64,000 nucleotides of DNA from FCB group bacterium (GTDB taxonomy: Bacteria; Zixibacteria; MSB-5A5; GN15; JAAZOE01). Both the position numbers and the translations under genes were made by a program. The DNA lies in NCBI GenBank assembly GCA_024231695.1, contig JAAEQF010000591.1, forward strand, positions 1-64,000, written 5' to 3'. The notes below the pieces were generated by a model. It was not told where the DNA came from. It worked only from the letters and a program-made list of their open reading frames with translations, and did no database searches. This document shows positions 33,371-41,793 of this stretch, piece after piece (positions within the stretch are counted from its first letter, which is position 1; each line of letters starts with the position of its first letter).

Positions 33371-34048
33371 CTATGATTCCAGTACTGCACGGTCAAAGTA
33401 AACCAAACTACTTAAAGAATCCGGTCCGATAAGATACACCCAAATTTTTTCGCACCCTGGCGGGGTGGTAAAGGCTGTGATAGTGTTAGTCCAACTGTAA
33501 TCGGTGATGTTTTTCGTTGCTTGTTCCGACACTATTACCGCAAGATTGGTAGCGTCCCAAACTGCGTACCTGGCGGGTACTATGAACCCGCCTGGAAGTC
33601 CAGAAATAAGCGTGTTACTCGCCCGTGAGTAAAACGAAAATGTGTAAACGTCCCCCGCAGTTACGCTTACTTCTTGATAGATATTGTAGTTGCCATAGAT
33701 TTTAGCGGATTGACTACCCTGAAAATATATCGAAGTGCTTGCGTAACTTCCGTAGACGACATTCGAATCCACCCAACTATCGAACGTGTAGGTGCTGCCG
33801 TCAGTCTCGAAATCGCCGTTGGTCAAATCGCCAACAACGACAAACGTGTCAGTAGGTTCAGGCTTTCCATCAGGATGCTTTATCCTGTCGGCAGGTCGGT
33901 TAGGGCGTTCGCTCTGCGGGTGGTTTGGCTCCCAGCAGGTGTCCTTGCAAACCATAGACCCGTTCCAGTTTTTACGGAGTTGGGACATGCGTTTGGTGAA
34001 CCCGCAAATGTCACAATCCCGGTAGGTGTCCCCAGCCCTGAAAGTCAT
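33371..34048 (-). CDS. Zinc-ribbon plus carbohydrate-binding-like virion protein (copy B)
   Basis: 225 residues. N-terminal YRDCDICGFTKRMSQLRKNW and VCKDTCWEPNHPQ form a zinc ribbon; after a Pro-rich linker comes a jelly-roll-like domain (NGDFETDGSTYTFDSW, QEVSVTAGDVYTFSFYSRAS) like CBM_4_9 modules. A sugar-binding tail role is inferred. Paralogue of the next gene. Confidence 0.75.
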   Translation of the reverse strand: MTFRAGDTYRDCDICGFTKRMSQLRKNWNGSMVCKDTCWEPNHPQSERPNRPADRIKHPDGKPEPTDTFVVVGDLTNGDFETDGSTYTFDSWVDSNVVYGSYASTSIYFQGSQSAKIYGNYNIYQEVSVTAGDVYTFSFYSRASNTLISGLPGGFIVPARYAVWDATNLAVIVSEQATKNITDYSWTNTITAFTTPPGCEKIWVYLIGPDSLSSLVYFDRAVLES

Positions 34049-34728
34049 ACTTTACGCACTTCTACGTTGTCGTAGTAAAGCGGCACCCCTGTTGCTATCG
34101 CCCCATGAAACCGGATGTATATCTGGGTACAACTGGTAGGGACTACAATCTGGTCTGCCGTTTGGTGCCAGAAGGAATCGGGGTTTCCTACAACTTTCCC
34201 GGTAGCACTGTAGCCAGAAACCCAGTTCCAATTAGAATGGTCGAAGAGAGAATACCGTGCTGCGACCCCGCTAGCCCAAGAGAAAAACGAAATTCTTAGC
34301 GTTTCCCCTTCTGTCGGGTAAATGTACCTTCCGACATAAATGTTGTCTAACGGCGATGTCCGTAGTATCTTACAGGAGTAATACCCTTCGCTCTTGTGGG
34401 TGGTACTCTGGGATGCCGTGCCAAACCTACTATGGCCCACGTTCTCCCACCCTGAAAATACTTCCCCCGCAGCAGACCCAGTAACTTCAAAACCGCCGTT
34501 TGTAAGCATGTTCTCGGTAGCGTACCGGAAAACATAATCCGCTTTGGGTTTCCCGTTCGGGTGCTTTATCTCGTCGGCTTTATGGGAAGGACGGTCCCGT
34601 TGGGGATGCTTCGGTTCCCAACAAGTTTTGGCGCAAACCATGAACCCCTTCCAATTCCTTCTCAGTTCGGACATGCGCCTTTTAAACCCGCAGATGTCGC
34701 ATAACCGATAGGGGTCGGAACTACGCAT
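34045..34728 (-). CDS. Zinc-ribbon plus carbohydrate-binding-like virion protein (copy A)
   Basis: 227 residues with the same plan as copy B: YRLCDICGFKRRMSELRRNW, VCAKTCWEPKHPQ, then NGGFEVTGSAAGEVFSGWENVG and a jelly-roll-like part ending YYDNVEVRKV. The zinc ribbon is much better conserved between copies than the sugar-binding-like part. The two genes overlap by 4 bases (ATGA). Confidence 0.75.
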   Translation of the reverse strand: MRSSDPYRLCDICGFKRRMSELRRNWKGFMVCAKTCWEPKHPQRDRPSHKADEIKHPNGKPKADYVFRYATENMLTNGGFEVTGSAAGEVFSGWENVGHSRFGTASQSTTHKSEGYYSCKILRTSPLDNIYVGRYIYPTEGETLRISFFSWASGVAARYSLFDHSNWNWVSGYSATGKVVGNPDSFWHQTADQIVVPTSCTQIYIRFHGAIATGVPLYYDNVEVRKV

Positions 34729-35698
34729 TACCGAACTTCCTGAACAGGATGTCGCGTTTCCCCTGCTGGGCGATTTTCTCCACCGAGCCGAACTTACGGA
34801 ACTTGAGCGGTACGTCCCGTTTCGGAGTGTCAGTTTCCAAGTTCGGAAGCATCCCGCTACCGTGGCATCGCCAGCAAGTCATTTCGCCATCGGGGGTTCT
34901 CACCCGCTTCCCACCCTTGCACAGAGTACAAGGGACAGGGTTCAACGGCTCAAACTTACGGAATAACAAGTCGTTGTGCCATTGCCAGGACATCCCCTTG
35001 CCTTCCCCTACGCCCACTACCGCCGGGGGAGACTTGTAACCGTACAGACGTTCTGGAACAGGAACGTTGGTGTCCATCAGATTGCTGTTCCGAGCGATGC
35101 TAACTTTCGTTCCCTGCCGTTCAGCTTGCCCCAGTAAGAACTCCACGTTGCCCCTGCCCTGCTCCCCCACATGACTGTTGGGGTAGGTAAAGTCGGCACC
35201 GTAAAGCAAAATATGGTCAAACTTATGGTACATAGCCAACCCTACGGCATACGCAACGGAGTTGTTAAAGTAGGGGACGCCCACCGCGTTGATAACTTCA
35301 GGCAGCGGGTAGGGAAAACTCATCGGCCATTCGGGATAATGCTGTGTGGTAATGATGGGAATGCCCATCGTTTTCAGGTCGTGATGGAACTTAACCGCCA
35401 AGGGAACGTCCTTGCTCCGGTCCAATGATTCGTATAAATCGTCCATCATGATACAGGCATCACAACGGAGAACACCGGCAGCAAAATTTATCCCCCACGT
35501 TTCGGTAGCTTCCAAGCCGCCAAAAGGCATTGCGGCACTTACATAGTCATACGCACTCATACCCATCGCTACTATAGCAACGGACTTCTCTGTTTCATCG
35601 TCTATCTCGATGTATCCCTTGCCACCGCAACTCATGCAATGACCCCAGCCCACTATGGGTTGTCCGTGACATTCTATACACTCCACCCTTTTCTTCAA
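34721..35698 (-). CDS. DUF115/MptE-like protein framed by zinc ribbons
   Basis: 325 residues from TTG 35698 (AGGAG 7 bases upstream). N-terminal CIECHGQPIVGWGHCMSCGG and C-terminal CTLCKGG...CWRCHG are zinc sites of DnaJ type. The core (SVAIVAMGMSAYDYVSAAMP, WGINFAAGVLRCD, then HILLYGADFTY) has the nucleotide-fold look of DUF115/MptE-like and glycosyltransferase-like proteins. The assignment is tentative. The C-terminal repeats FRKFG occur three or four times (LLFRKF, LKFRKFG, ILFRKFG). Confidence 0.5.
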   Translation of the reverse strand: MKKRVECIECHGQPIVGWGHCMSCGGKGYIEIDDETEKSVAIVAMGMSAYDYVSAAMPFGGLEATETWGINFAAGVLRCDACIMMDDLYESLDRSKDVPLAVKFHHDLKTMGIPIITTQHYPEWPMSFPYPLPEVINAVGVPYFNNSVAYAVGLAMYHKFDHILLYGADFTYPNSHVGEQGRGNVEFLLGQAERQGTKVSIARNSNLMDTNVPVPERLYGYKSPPAVVGVGEGKGMSWQWHNDLLFRKFEPLNPVPCTLCKGGKRVRTPDGEMTCWRCHGSGMLPNLETDTPKRDVPLKFRKFGSVEKIAQQGKRDILFRKFGNA

Positions 35699-35708
35699 TT
35701 CGCTTCTC

Positions 35709-36290
35709 CTATGTCAAAAATCCTGAAATTGAGTAGTCTCTCGGGTACATTTTTACCCGCCTGAAACCGTATGTTTCGTACAAGTTGAAAGCAGCGTAAG
35801 GCGAAATGTCGTACATAACCCTTGCGGTCATCTTATTAAACCAGCGCCTAAGCTGCAAACCCCCGTTATCTAGAATGTATCCCTTGTCCGTATCCAGTAT
35901 CGCATACGCCGAAGCATGGCCCGGTGTGATTAGTATACCGGTGTGCAGCGGGGATAAAATCCTTGATAACAGCCAGCACTTACCTGCCGCGATATCCTCA
36001 CAATCCCCTTCCTTGTCCCGCAACATTTCCGGCCCGGTTTTCCAGTGGTCGCCTTTTTCTGCCTTGTAGGTCCAGTTCCTACGAGCGTAGTCCTGTACTT
36101 CGTGCAAGGCGTTTTCGTCAGCGTTTAACCCGGAAAGTTTGGTTGGAAAATCTGCGGTGCCGCCAATGAGCGATTTCTCTTGCCATTCACGAATTTTAAA
36201 AGGCAAGAACATCTTGTTTTTCAGGTCGGATTTTTCGGCTATGTATGTGGGGATTTTGGTCAGCCCGAAAAAATCGAAGTAGAAACTCAT
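35709..36290 (-). CDS. Transglutaminase-like cysteine protease (C93 type)
   Basis: 193 residues from ATG 36290 (TTG 36296 possible). GDCEDIAAGKCWLLSR (Cys97), then GHASAYAILDT (His near 127) and GYILDNG (Asp/Asn) form the triad of bacterial transglutaminase-like cysteine proteases (DUF920/peptidase C93). Lying between capsid-region genes and tail genes it could process virion proteins or cut cell-wall peptides; the sequence does not separate these. Confidence 0.8.
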   Translation of the reverse strand: MSFYFDFFGLTKIPTYIAEKSDLKNKMFLPFKIREWQEKSLIGGTADFPTKLSGLNADENALHEVQDYARRNWTYKAEKGDHWKTGPEMLRDKEGDCEDIAAGKCWLLSRILSPLHTGILITPGHASAYAILDTDKGYILDNGGLQLRRWFNKMTARVMYDISPYAAFNLYETYGFRRVKMYPRDYSISGFLT

Positions 36291-36309
36291 TGGCAACCTT
36301 TATATAATC

Positions 36310-36345
36310 GGGGGGACCACTAGTATGCCCCCCCGTTGTTCGGGG
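36310..36345 (-). other. GC-rich competing hairpins between genes
   Basis: Directly after the stop of the 36347-37138 gene, the transcript can fold CCCCGAACAACGGGG (36345-36331), or alternatively the G-run of the same arm can pair with CCCCCC at 36315-36310. No U-tract follows, so this is more likely an RNA stability or attenuation element than a standard terminator. Confidence 0.4.
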
Positions 36346-36346
36346 T

Positions 36347-37138
36347 TTAGGATGTTGCGCTGTTGTTTGCTACACCGTACAGCGCGGTCTTGTCAGAAGT
36401 GGAGCAGATAACACCAAAGGTGTATTTGCCGCCAGTAGATGCTTTGTTGAACTGGACAGTCCCACGAATGTCGTTGCTCGTAGCCGTCTGAGTCGCCGTG
36501 CCCGGCGTGACCGTGACAAGGACAAACCCAGTAGCCACACCGGTAGACACCGGGGGCGCACCGTTCATCAACGGACTGAGAACCTTCCCCTTGTCGGAAA
36601 TTCGCACCGGACTTCCGAACTTGTCGGACTCGCCGAAGTTAAACTTACCGGTGACATTGGAGTCCGTACCGGAAATAGTGTTAATCCCAGTAACATACTG
36701 GAACGACTTTTGACCCCAACCCGTGACACCGGAAGCGAACCCGGTAGAACAAACATGGTCAATAACAACCTTGTTGTCCTCGTCCCGTCCACGAACTTCA
36801 AACCCGAACGTAGCCGAAACGGTAGCCGTCCCGCCCCAGAGTTTGACGGCGCACGGGCGCGTGTGAGTGTACCCGATATACGGAGTAGTAGCGTACAGAG
36901 CGCCACTAGAACAAACAGATACTAAACCGGTCGTAGCCGTCGCGCTAAGTCCAGCACTAGTGCAGTACCCTTCGGTAGCAGCCGCGCTGCAAGTCCCGAT
37001 TTCTGCCCAATAAACGTTCTTTCTTTCGATTCCACGCCGATTCGCAGGAGCAGCAACACGGTTGGTCGTCGCACTAGGCGTAATGCGTGCGTTGCCGCTG
37101 TAAAGAGTATCGGCGTGAGAAACAGTATGAGTTCCCAT
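36347..37138 (-). CDS. Head decoration or major tail-type structural protein
   Basis: 263 residues, Thr/Ser/Gly/Ala-rich, beta composition, opening MGTHTVSHADTLYSGNARIT and ending YGVANNSATS. It is the first gene after the major capsid protein, separated from it by a terminator hairpin, so its expression level relative to capsid may be set there. No catalytic motif. Decoration protein is the simplest reading. Confidence 0.55.
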   Translation of the reverse strand: MGTHTVSHADTLYSGNARITPSATTNRVAAPANRRGIERKNVYWAEIGTCSAAATEGYCTSAGLSATATTGLVSVCSSGALYATTPYIGYTHTRPCAVKLWGGTATVSATFGFEVRGRDEDNKVVIDHVCSTGFASGVTGWGQKSFQYVTGINTISGTDSNVTGKFNFGESDKFGSPVRISDKGKVLSPLMNGAPPVSTGVATGFVLVTVTPGTATQTATSNDIRGTVQFNKASTGGKYTFGVICSTSDKTALYGVANNSATS

Positions 37139-37157
37139 GTTTCCTCACGTTCCCTTC

Positions 37158-37188
37158 TAAAAACGCGGGGGCAATCAAGCCCCCGCGT
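37158..37188 (-). terminator. Intrinsic terminator after the major capsid gene
   Basis: On the minus strand ACGCGGGGGC and GCCCCCGCGT (37188-37163) form a 10-bp GC stem with a 6-base loop, followed by TTTT. It lies 12 bases beyond the capsid stop. It would cut transcription leaving the capsid gene most abundant, with leak-through to tail genes. Confidence 0.85.
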
Positions 37189-37200
37189 GAGGGTTAAGGT

Positions 37201-38115
37201 TTAACTCGCGCCAACCACGCCGTAGATTCCGCGCTTGTCGGTACAACCGTAAGACGACCGAAAGGTAGCCTTGAACTTCGAATTTTCCGTATCGAAGTCG
37301 TCGTCTATCTTAAACTCGGGCTTACGACGGCTGTAGTGTTTCATCCCGTTCGGACAGTCGGTGATAATCCACCAAGAATCAACGTCCGAAGTGAAATGGC
37401 TTCCGAACACGCCTTCGGGGAACATCCCCGAATCCTTCGTCCAGTTCGGGTCGTTATCCGAAGTAGTAGGACGGAGCTTGGCGTGCAGCAGTCGGTGAGC
37501 GTTCGGCAGGCCGCTGTAATGGACAATCAGCTTCTTCGCGTTGACCGGAATCTGCAAACCACGGTCATCCTTGAACAGGCCAATATCCGTGAAAGCCTGC
37601 TCAATCGCGGCTTCCGAAAGATCGGAAGCAGTAGCGGCTTCGTTAGACCACGTTCCACCCGCCTGGTTGGGATGATCGGTGGCGCACAGTTCCTTGCCGT
37701 CACCGTAGGAGTAAGTGCTGGTGAACGACCTGTCGAGAACCAGGGAACCCAGAGTTTCCTCAGTGTTCCGCATGGAATGACCAAGAGCGGTAGCCTTGTT
37801 GATGGCCTTGCCCGGTCCTACCCAATCCTCGATATTCTCACGAGTTACAATAAACCCAAGACCGTAGGTGACATGGGTGTATCGGTCCACGAACGCCTGA
37901 GTAGCATCGTCGTAAGTGATAGCCGTTCCTTCGGGCTTTTCAATAGCCTGCCCGAAACCCGACAGTCCCTGGTCTTCCTCGTAGTTCTTGGTGGAGTTGT
38001 AGGTTTTGAAGAAATTGGGATATTCCAAGGGGTATTCCTTGTAGGACATCCCGTAAGCACTGTTCACGCCCGGCCACATAAACTTGGCGAAGGCGGCAGT
38101 AGTCATGACAGCCAT
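37201..38115 (-). CDS. Major capsid protein
   Basis: 304 residues with a strong AGGAGGTAGCAA site. Composition and blocks such as FVDRYTHVTYGLGFIVTREN, GHSMRNTEETLGSLVLDRSF and ATDHPNQAGGTWSN fit the Mu gpT-like branch of HK97-fold capsid proteins. The gene order scaffold candidate, unknown gene, DUF2190-like protein, this gene, terminator supports it. Confidence 0.8.
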   Translation of the reverse strand: MAVMTTAAFAKFMWPGVNSAYGMSYKEYPLEYPNFFKTYNSTKNYEEDQGLSGFGQAIEKPEGTAITYDDATQAFVDRYTHVTYGLGFIVTRENIEDWVGPGKAINKATALGHSMRNTEETLGSLVLDRSFTSTYSYGDGKELCATDHPNQAGGTWSNEAATASDLSEAAIEQAFTDIGLFKDDRGLQIPVNAKKLIVHYSGLPNAHRLLHAKLRPTTSDNDPNWTKDSGMFPEGVFGSHFTSDVDSWWIITDCPNGMKHYSRRKPEFKIDDDFDTENSKFKATFRSSYGCTDKRGIYGVVGAS

Positions 38116-38126
38116 TTGCTACCTCC

Positions 38127-38726
38127 TTATTTTGCGCCAGCCAAAATCTGGGTGGACGAGGTGAGTTCGTGATTTGCAATAACAACCAGCAAATCGCTAT
38201 TGTCGGTGGCGAAAGTGTTGCTCGGACGCTTGACAGGGCCAAGCATACGACACTCGGCGGCAGTAGCGGAAACGACAGAACTGTCAAGTTCCATCGCGCT
38301 AATGCCGGAAGTGGTATCGCCAGAACCGTGTCCGACTACTTCCGCGTTCAGGCCGATAGCAGTAGCAGCCATCGTGCCGTCTTCCTGAACCTCAAAGATG
38401 GTGTCGGGAACGTCAGCAACGAAAACGTAACAGGTGATGTTCGCCTGGGTTTTGTACTTCAGTTCGTGGTTGGTCGCGGTCATGGCGCTTCCCGGTCGAG
38501 AACCGGAGAAAGCCAACGCCACTCCACGGAAAGTGCCGCTATCAGTAGCGGCAATGGTAATGCCGGGGTTCCCGTAGGAATCGGCAGTACCGTCCGAAAT
38601 CACAAGGTCGCCCTTAAAAATCAACTCCGTGCTGACAGCGTAGTACCACCGTCCAGCACCGTTATAAGGGGAACCGTTAAGATGACCCACAGGGATAAAC
38701 CCACGCGGGTTGTCAGTATTAGCCAA
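38127..38726 (-). CDS. Head protein (DUF2190-like)
   Basis: 199 residues opening MANTDNPRGFIPVGHLNGSP. It continues with SDGTADSYGNPGITIAATDS and a beta-rich body. Proteins with this opening lie next to capsid genes in many phages and are head structural or decoration proteins. The stop is 12 bases before the capsid start. Confidence 0.7.
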   Translation of the reverse strand: MANTDNPRGFIPVGHLNGSPYNGAGRWYYAVSTELIFKGDLVISDGTADSYGNPGITIAATDSGTFRGVALAFSGSRPGSAMTATNHELKYKTQANITCYVFVADVPDTIFEVQEDGTMAATAIGLNAEVVGHGSGDTTSGISAMELDSSVVSATAAECRMLGPVKRPSNTFATDNSDLLVVIANHELTSSTQILAGAK

Positions 38727-38740
38727 AACTATACCTCCGT

Positions 38741-39310
38741 TTAAAACTCAGGTTCACGGGTCAACCCGGAAGCAATCTCAGCCTTCCCGTAGTTGCCCGG
38801 TTTTTTTGGTTTTCTTCGCATCCCATGTTCTTTCTCCTGCAACCTTAATTCCTTCTCTGCTTGGTCTTGCTCCCAAATTTCTCTTTTAATCCGCATGACC
38901 ACGCCCCGGACACCGCCCCCCGCAGGAAACGTAGCGTCAGAGCCAAGGTCAGTACCAACGTCAGTGCGGTTGTCTGCCATGCCCTTGATTGAAGACCTGG
39001 GAACCTTTTCCCACCAAGCGTTTAGAAAATCCTGCACCCGACCGGGCGCTTTGGGATCGTCGCTTACGATGTGATAGTGATATGCAGGGTCTTTGTCCTG
39101 CTCTCTGATTAACATTCTGTTTCTACGACTTAGTGGCACCCTTTGCCGGCGTTCTTCTGCAACCCGGCTTTCTTCCCTTTCGAGCGCGAATCCTCCGTCA
39201 AATTCTACTATCTTGACTATTGAACCGGACTTCTCCAAAGTCTTCTTGCGAATTTCTGCTACTTGTCTCGTTTTAAAAGGCAACCCTTTGCCTGTAAGAA
39301 TCAAATCCAT
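38741..39310 (-). CDS. Capsid-region protein, function unknown
   Basis: 189 residues, highly charged. The part RRNRMLIREQDKDPAYHYHI then VSDDPKAPGRVQDFLNAWWE resembles proteins found between scaffold and capsid genes of several podo- and siphoviruses. Ends in a basic tail (RRKPKKPGNYGK). A head-assembly role is inferred from place. Confidence 0.65.
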   Translation of the reverse strand: MDLILTGKGLPFKTRQVAEIRKKTLEKSGSIVKIVEFDGGFALEREESRVAEERRQRVPLSRRNRMLIREQDKDPAYHYHIVSDDPKAPGRVQDFLNAWWEKVPRSSIKGMADNRTDVGTDLGSDATFPAGGGVRGVVMRIKREIWEQDQAEKELRLQEKEHGMRRKPKKPGNYGKAEIASGLTREPEF

Positions 39311-39313
39311 GCT

Positions 39314-40147
39314 TTATCCCTCCATGTCTGCTAAGTCTTGCAAGAACTGCTTCCTTGACATCCCCGTCAGATTGCACGTTTCTTCTGCCATTCGTTTCTC
39401 GTCAGTAGACAGGTCGCTCCACGTTTTAGTCTTTTTATTGGACTTTGCGGTGGGCGTAGGGTCGGCAACCGTTTTGGGTTTCTTCACTTCCTTTACTTCG
39501 AACTTGTCGGGATAGAGCGCCTTCATTTGGTTATCTAAAAATTTAAAGAACCGCTTCGGCGGTAGCCCTTTGTTCTTGTTCTCGCTGTAAACAATCTCAG
39601 CGGTGTTGGACATTTCCTTGTCAACGCCGAACCAAGAGTTGGATTCAAGCCAATCGGCTCTTGCTTCGTCCCAAGCAGGGTCGGCAGTCGGTTTGGCTTC
39701 TTCCGGTTCCGCTGTTTTCCGCGCCTGTTCTTCCACCTTCTTGAGTTCGGTGCGGGTCTTGCGGTACTCTTGGGTGTCGCCGTCTTCGACCGCTTCTTCC
39801 ATCTTGGCTTCAAGGTCGGCAATCTTCTTGTCGAACTTCGCCTTGTCAGCATCTCTCAAGTTGCGGAAATGCTTCTCAATGGTTTCGCCAATCTCGGTCT
39901 GCTTGACTTCCATGCGTTCAATCTTGCGGGTAAGCGCCTTGCTGTGCTTACTGGAAGTCTTAAGCATGTCTTGCCCGTGCAGAATGAATTCCCGCGCAGT
40001 CTTGGCACCTTCGCCCTTGAATCCTGGGTTCCAGCCCATTGCTTGGGCAATCTCTTCTACTTCACCCGGCTTATCTTCCGGTGGACTCGACAAGTCCGGC
40101 GGCTGGTCGGGAATTACGAACTCTTCCGTTTCTTTCTCTTCTGGCAT
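39314..40147 (-). CDS. Scaffolding protein candidate
   Basis: 277 residues, very acidic N-terminus (MPEEKETEEFVIPDQPPDLS), a long coiled coil between about 70 and 165 (KIERMEVKQTEIGETIEKHF), and a C-terminal helical basic domain. This is the usual profile of a phage internal scaffold. It lies upstream of the capsid gene and behind a GGAG-type site. No protease motif is seen in it. Confidence 0.7.
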   Translation of the reverse strand: MPEEKETEEFVIPDQPPDLSSPPEDKPGEVEEIAQAMGWNPGFKGEGAKTAREFILHGQDMLKTSSKHSKALTRKIERMEVKQTEIGETIEKHFRNLRDADKAKFDKKIADLEAKMEEAVEDGDTQEYRKTRTELKKVEEQARKTAEPEEAKPTADPAWDEARADWLESNSWFGVDKEMSNTAEIVYSENKNKGLPPKRFFKFLDNQMKALYPDKFEVKEVKKPKTVADPTPTAKSNKKTKTWSDLSTDEKRMAEETCNLTGMSRKQFLQDLADMEG

Positions 40148-40301
40148 CCTTCTCCTCCGAATAGAAAAACCTCGGGGGACTTACTCGATAGACCCTGCTC
40201 GGGTGTACCTTTTAGTCCAGCGAGGCTTTGCGTTGCTGGCATCCCTGTTGCCGGTTTAGGCACCGTTGCCCAATCGGGCAACAGGGGTTATGTGGATTTA
40301 G
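40148..40301 (-). promoter_or_regulatory. 154-base leader with mutually exclusive stems
   Basis: This gap between the zinc-ribbon gene and the scaffold candidate contains CCCTGTTGCC (40243-40252), complementary to GGCAACAGGG (40277-40286). The latter overlaps a second stem, GTTGCCC (40265-40271) with GGGCAAC (40276-40282). The two cannot form together, which is the layout of a switching or attenuating leader in front of the head genes. No U-tract is seen. Confidence 0.4.
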
Positions 40302-40499
40302 TTACATCGGATAGGTATGGAAACAATCCTCGTCAATAGTCGAGATATTCAGCCTTTCCCCGCAATCGGGACAAATCGGTTTCATCCCGATATTCCTTCC
40401 TTGGAAATCGCAGATAGGGCAAAAAACCAAAACGTCACCCTTCCTACAACCGTCGAAGTTTAGTCTGCGAAGACGCTCCGTGTTAGGGGGGAAATACAT
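40302..40499 (-). CDS. Zinc-ribbon protein
   Basis: 65 residues with FCPICDFQG and CPDCGERL, a rubredoxin-like pair of CxxC motifs. The rest is short and unremarkable. First of a row of very small genes upstream of the head region; weak ribosome site. Confidence 0.6.
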   Translation of the reverse strand: MYFPPNTERLRRLNFDGCRKGDVLVFCPICDFQGRNIGMKPICPDCGERLNISTIDEDCFHTYPM

Positions 40500-40526
40500 T
40501 CTATACTTCTTCTTTAATTCCTTCCG

Positions 40527-40712
40527 CTACTTCAATTCAGTGAGCAGATAGCGCCGCACTATTCCTTCTTCGTAAACCCCGTCACCTGCCACAGTATCTT
40601 TGTATTCCTGTAGTTGTGTTAGATACTGTGCATCGGAAAGGCTGAAGGAACCAAAGTCGTCCGGGTGTAACGCGCACCCTTCTTTTCTAATATGGCATAT
40701 TCCGAAACCCAT
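40527..40712 (-). CDS. Small hypothetical protein
   Basis: 61 residues from ATG 40712, opening MGFGICHIRKEGCALHPDDF. The ATG overlaps the TAA of the reading upstream (TAATG), which supports this start over the ATG at 40736. Helical C-terminal half. Unknown function. Confidence 0.6.
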   Translation of the reverse strand: MGFGICHIRKEGCALHPDDFGSFSLSDAQYLTQLQEYKDTVAGDGVYEEGIVRRYLLTELK

Positions 40713-40840
40713 TAGACTTCTTCCCCGCGTTCCCACTTCTCGATTAGACCTTTTAAAAACCCAAGCGCACGCTTGATAATGTGCGGTAACTTATCGCAAT
40801 TCTCTGGAATGTGTATGTGTATAATAAGGTCAGTTTTCAA
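40712..40840 (-). CDS. Small hypothetical protein, TTG start
   Basis: 42 codons from TTG 40840, product (M)KTDLIIHIHIPENCDKLPH ending WERGEEV. The end overlaps the next gene's ATG. Strand-like N-terminus, charged helix behind. The initiation codon is uncertain. Confidence 0.5.
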   Translation of the reverse strand: MKTDLIIHIHIPENCDKLPHIIKRALGFLKGLIEKWERGEEV

Positions 40841-40897
40841 TCATTACCCCGTTGTTTTTGACACAATTATGTACGCAAATTCATGTCAAAAACAAAA

Positions 40898-41071
40898 TCA
40901 ACCAACCACCACTCGGCATCCACAGCATTGGTACTTGTCGTTCCACATGCCGCACTTTTCGCCCAAACACTTAGCATCCTTGTAATTCGGAATGCACGAA
41001 GCCATATCACGGGGGAGTCCCGTCATAAGTCCAGCATAAATAAACGGACAAATCCTGTCCTTGTCATCCAT
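40898..41071 (-). CDS. Cysteine-rich small protein
   Basis: 57 residues behind GAGGGA. Seven cysteines (CPF, CIPNY, CLGEKCGMW, CCGC) in a short chain, likely binding zinc or an Fe-S cluster. The pattern is shared by small phage proteins of unknown role. It begins three bases from the end of the next gene. Confidence 0.65.
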   Translation of the reverse strand: MDDKDRICPFIYAGLMTGLPRDMASCIPNYKDAKCLGEKCGMWNDKYQCCGCRVVVG

Positions 41072-41073
41072 AT

Positions 41074-41307
41074 CTATCCCTCACTATTCTTGATATATTC
41101 CGGTATATATAATCTTACAGCCCCATTTCCTTTTTTACATTCATCGATGTTTTTAATCACCTTATTAAAAACACTTGCTATTTCATCTGCCCCCGATAGT
41201 ATTTGGAATCCCTCGTTATTCGTTTCCCCCATAATTTCTACCAACAAGTTTTCTACCGTTCTTTCCCAGCGGAGACATCTGCACTCCCAATCTTCCTTGT
41301 CATCCAT
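41074..41307 (-). CDS. Small acidic protein
   Basis: 77 residues opening MDDKEDWECRCLRWERTVEN, helical. It shares the unusual start MDDK-D with the neighbour at 41071, including the DNA around its start. Unknown function. Confidence 0.6.
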   Translation of the reverse strand: MDDKEDWECRCLRWERTVENLLVEIMGETNNEGFQILSGADEIASVFNKVIKNIDECKKGNGAVRLYIPEYIKNSEG

Positions 41308-41491
41308 TGAAAACCCTCAACTTGCAATCGTGGCACACTTGCGCCTTGATGCGCTTAATGTTCTCCCTGTACTGCTCGTAATATTCGTCAGCCACCTTTT
41401 GCAACGCCTTACGGTACAACCCCTTCATGGTGAAGATAGACAGGAGCATACCGAAGATTATCCCCGCTAAAAGGTAAAAGGCCGGGTTCAT
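41300..41491 (-). CDS. Small N-terminal membrane-anchored protein
   Basis: 63 residues: one transmembrane segment at the start (FYLLAGIIFGMLLSIFTMKG), then a charged helix and CHDCKLRV near the end. It overlaps both neighbours. The function is unknown. Confidence 0.6.
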   Translation of the reverse strand: MNPAFYLLAGIIFGMLLSIFTMKGLYRKALQKVADEYYEQYRENIKRIKAQVCHDCKLRVFNG

Positions 41492-41778
41492 GCGTAACTT
41501 ATCGAAGTCTGTTGCTGTGAGTCCGTTTTGTTCGACATATAGATTATACCATCGTTAGCAGAGCCTGCCCAAGTCGGACCTGAGTAATAAAACGGCTGGT
41601 AGTAAGGGGGTTGCCTTATCGCATCGTATCTATGCAAAGAATTGTTGATTTTTATGCTTTTATTCGGGAAGGCGTCACAAAGAATTTCTTTCAATTCCTT
41701 CGCTTCGCTAAGGCTGAGTTCAATTTTTTTCCCGTTGACCTCAAGCACAACTTTCTTGATCGCAATTTTCTTATTCAT
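41488..41778 (-). CDS. Small hypothetical protein
   Basis: 96 residues behind AAGGAGA. The first half looks like a small alpha/beta unit (VLEVNGKKIELSLSEAKELK), the second half is Tyr/Pro-rich (QPPYYQPFYYSGPTW). Not recognised. Confidence 0.6.
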   Translation of the reverse strand: MNKKIAIKKVVLEVNGKKIELSLSEAKELKEILCDAFPNKSIKINNSLHRYDAIRQPPYYQPFYYSGPTWAGSANDGIIYMSNKTDSQQQTSISYA

Positions 41779-41793
41779 GCCGAACAGTTCTCC

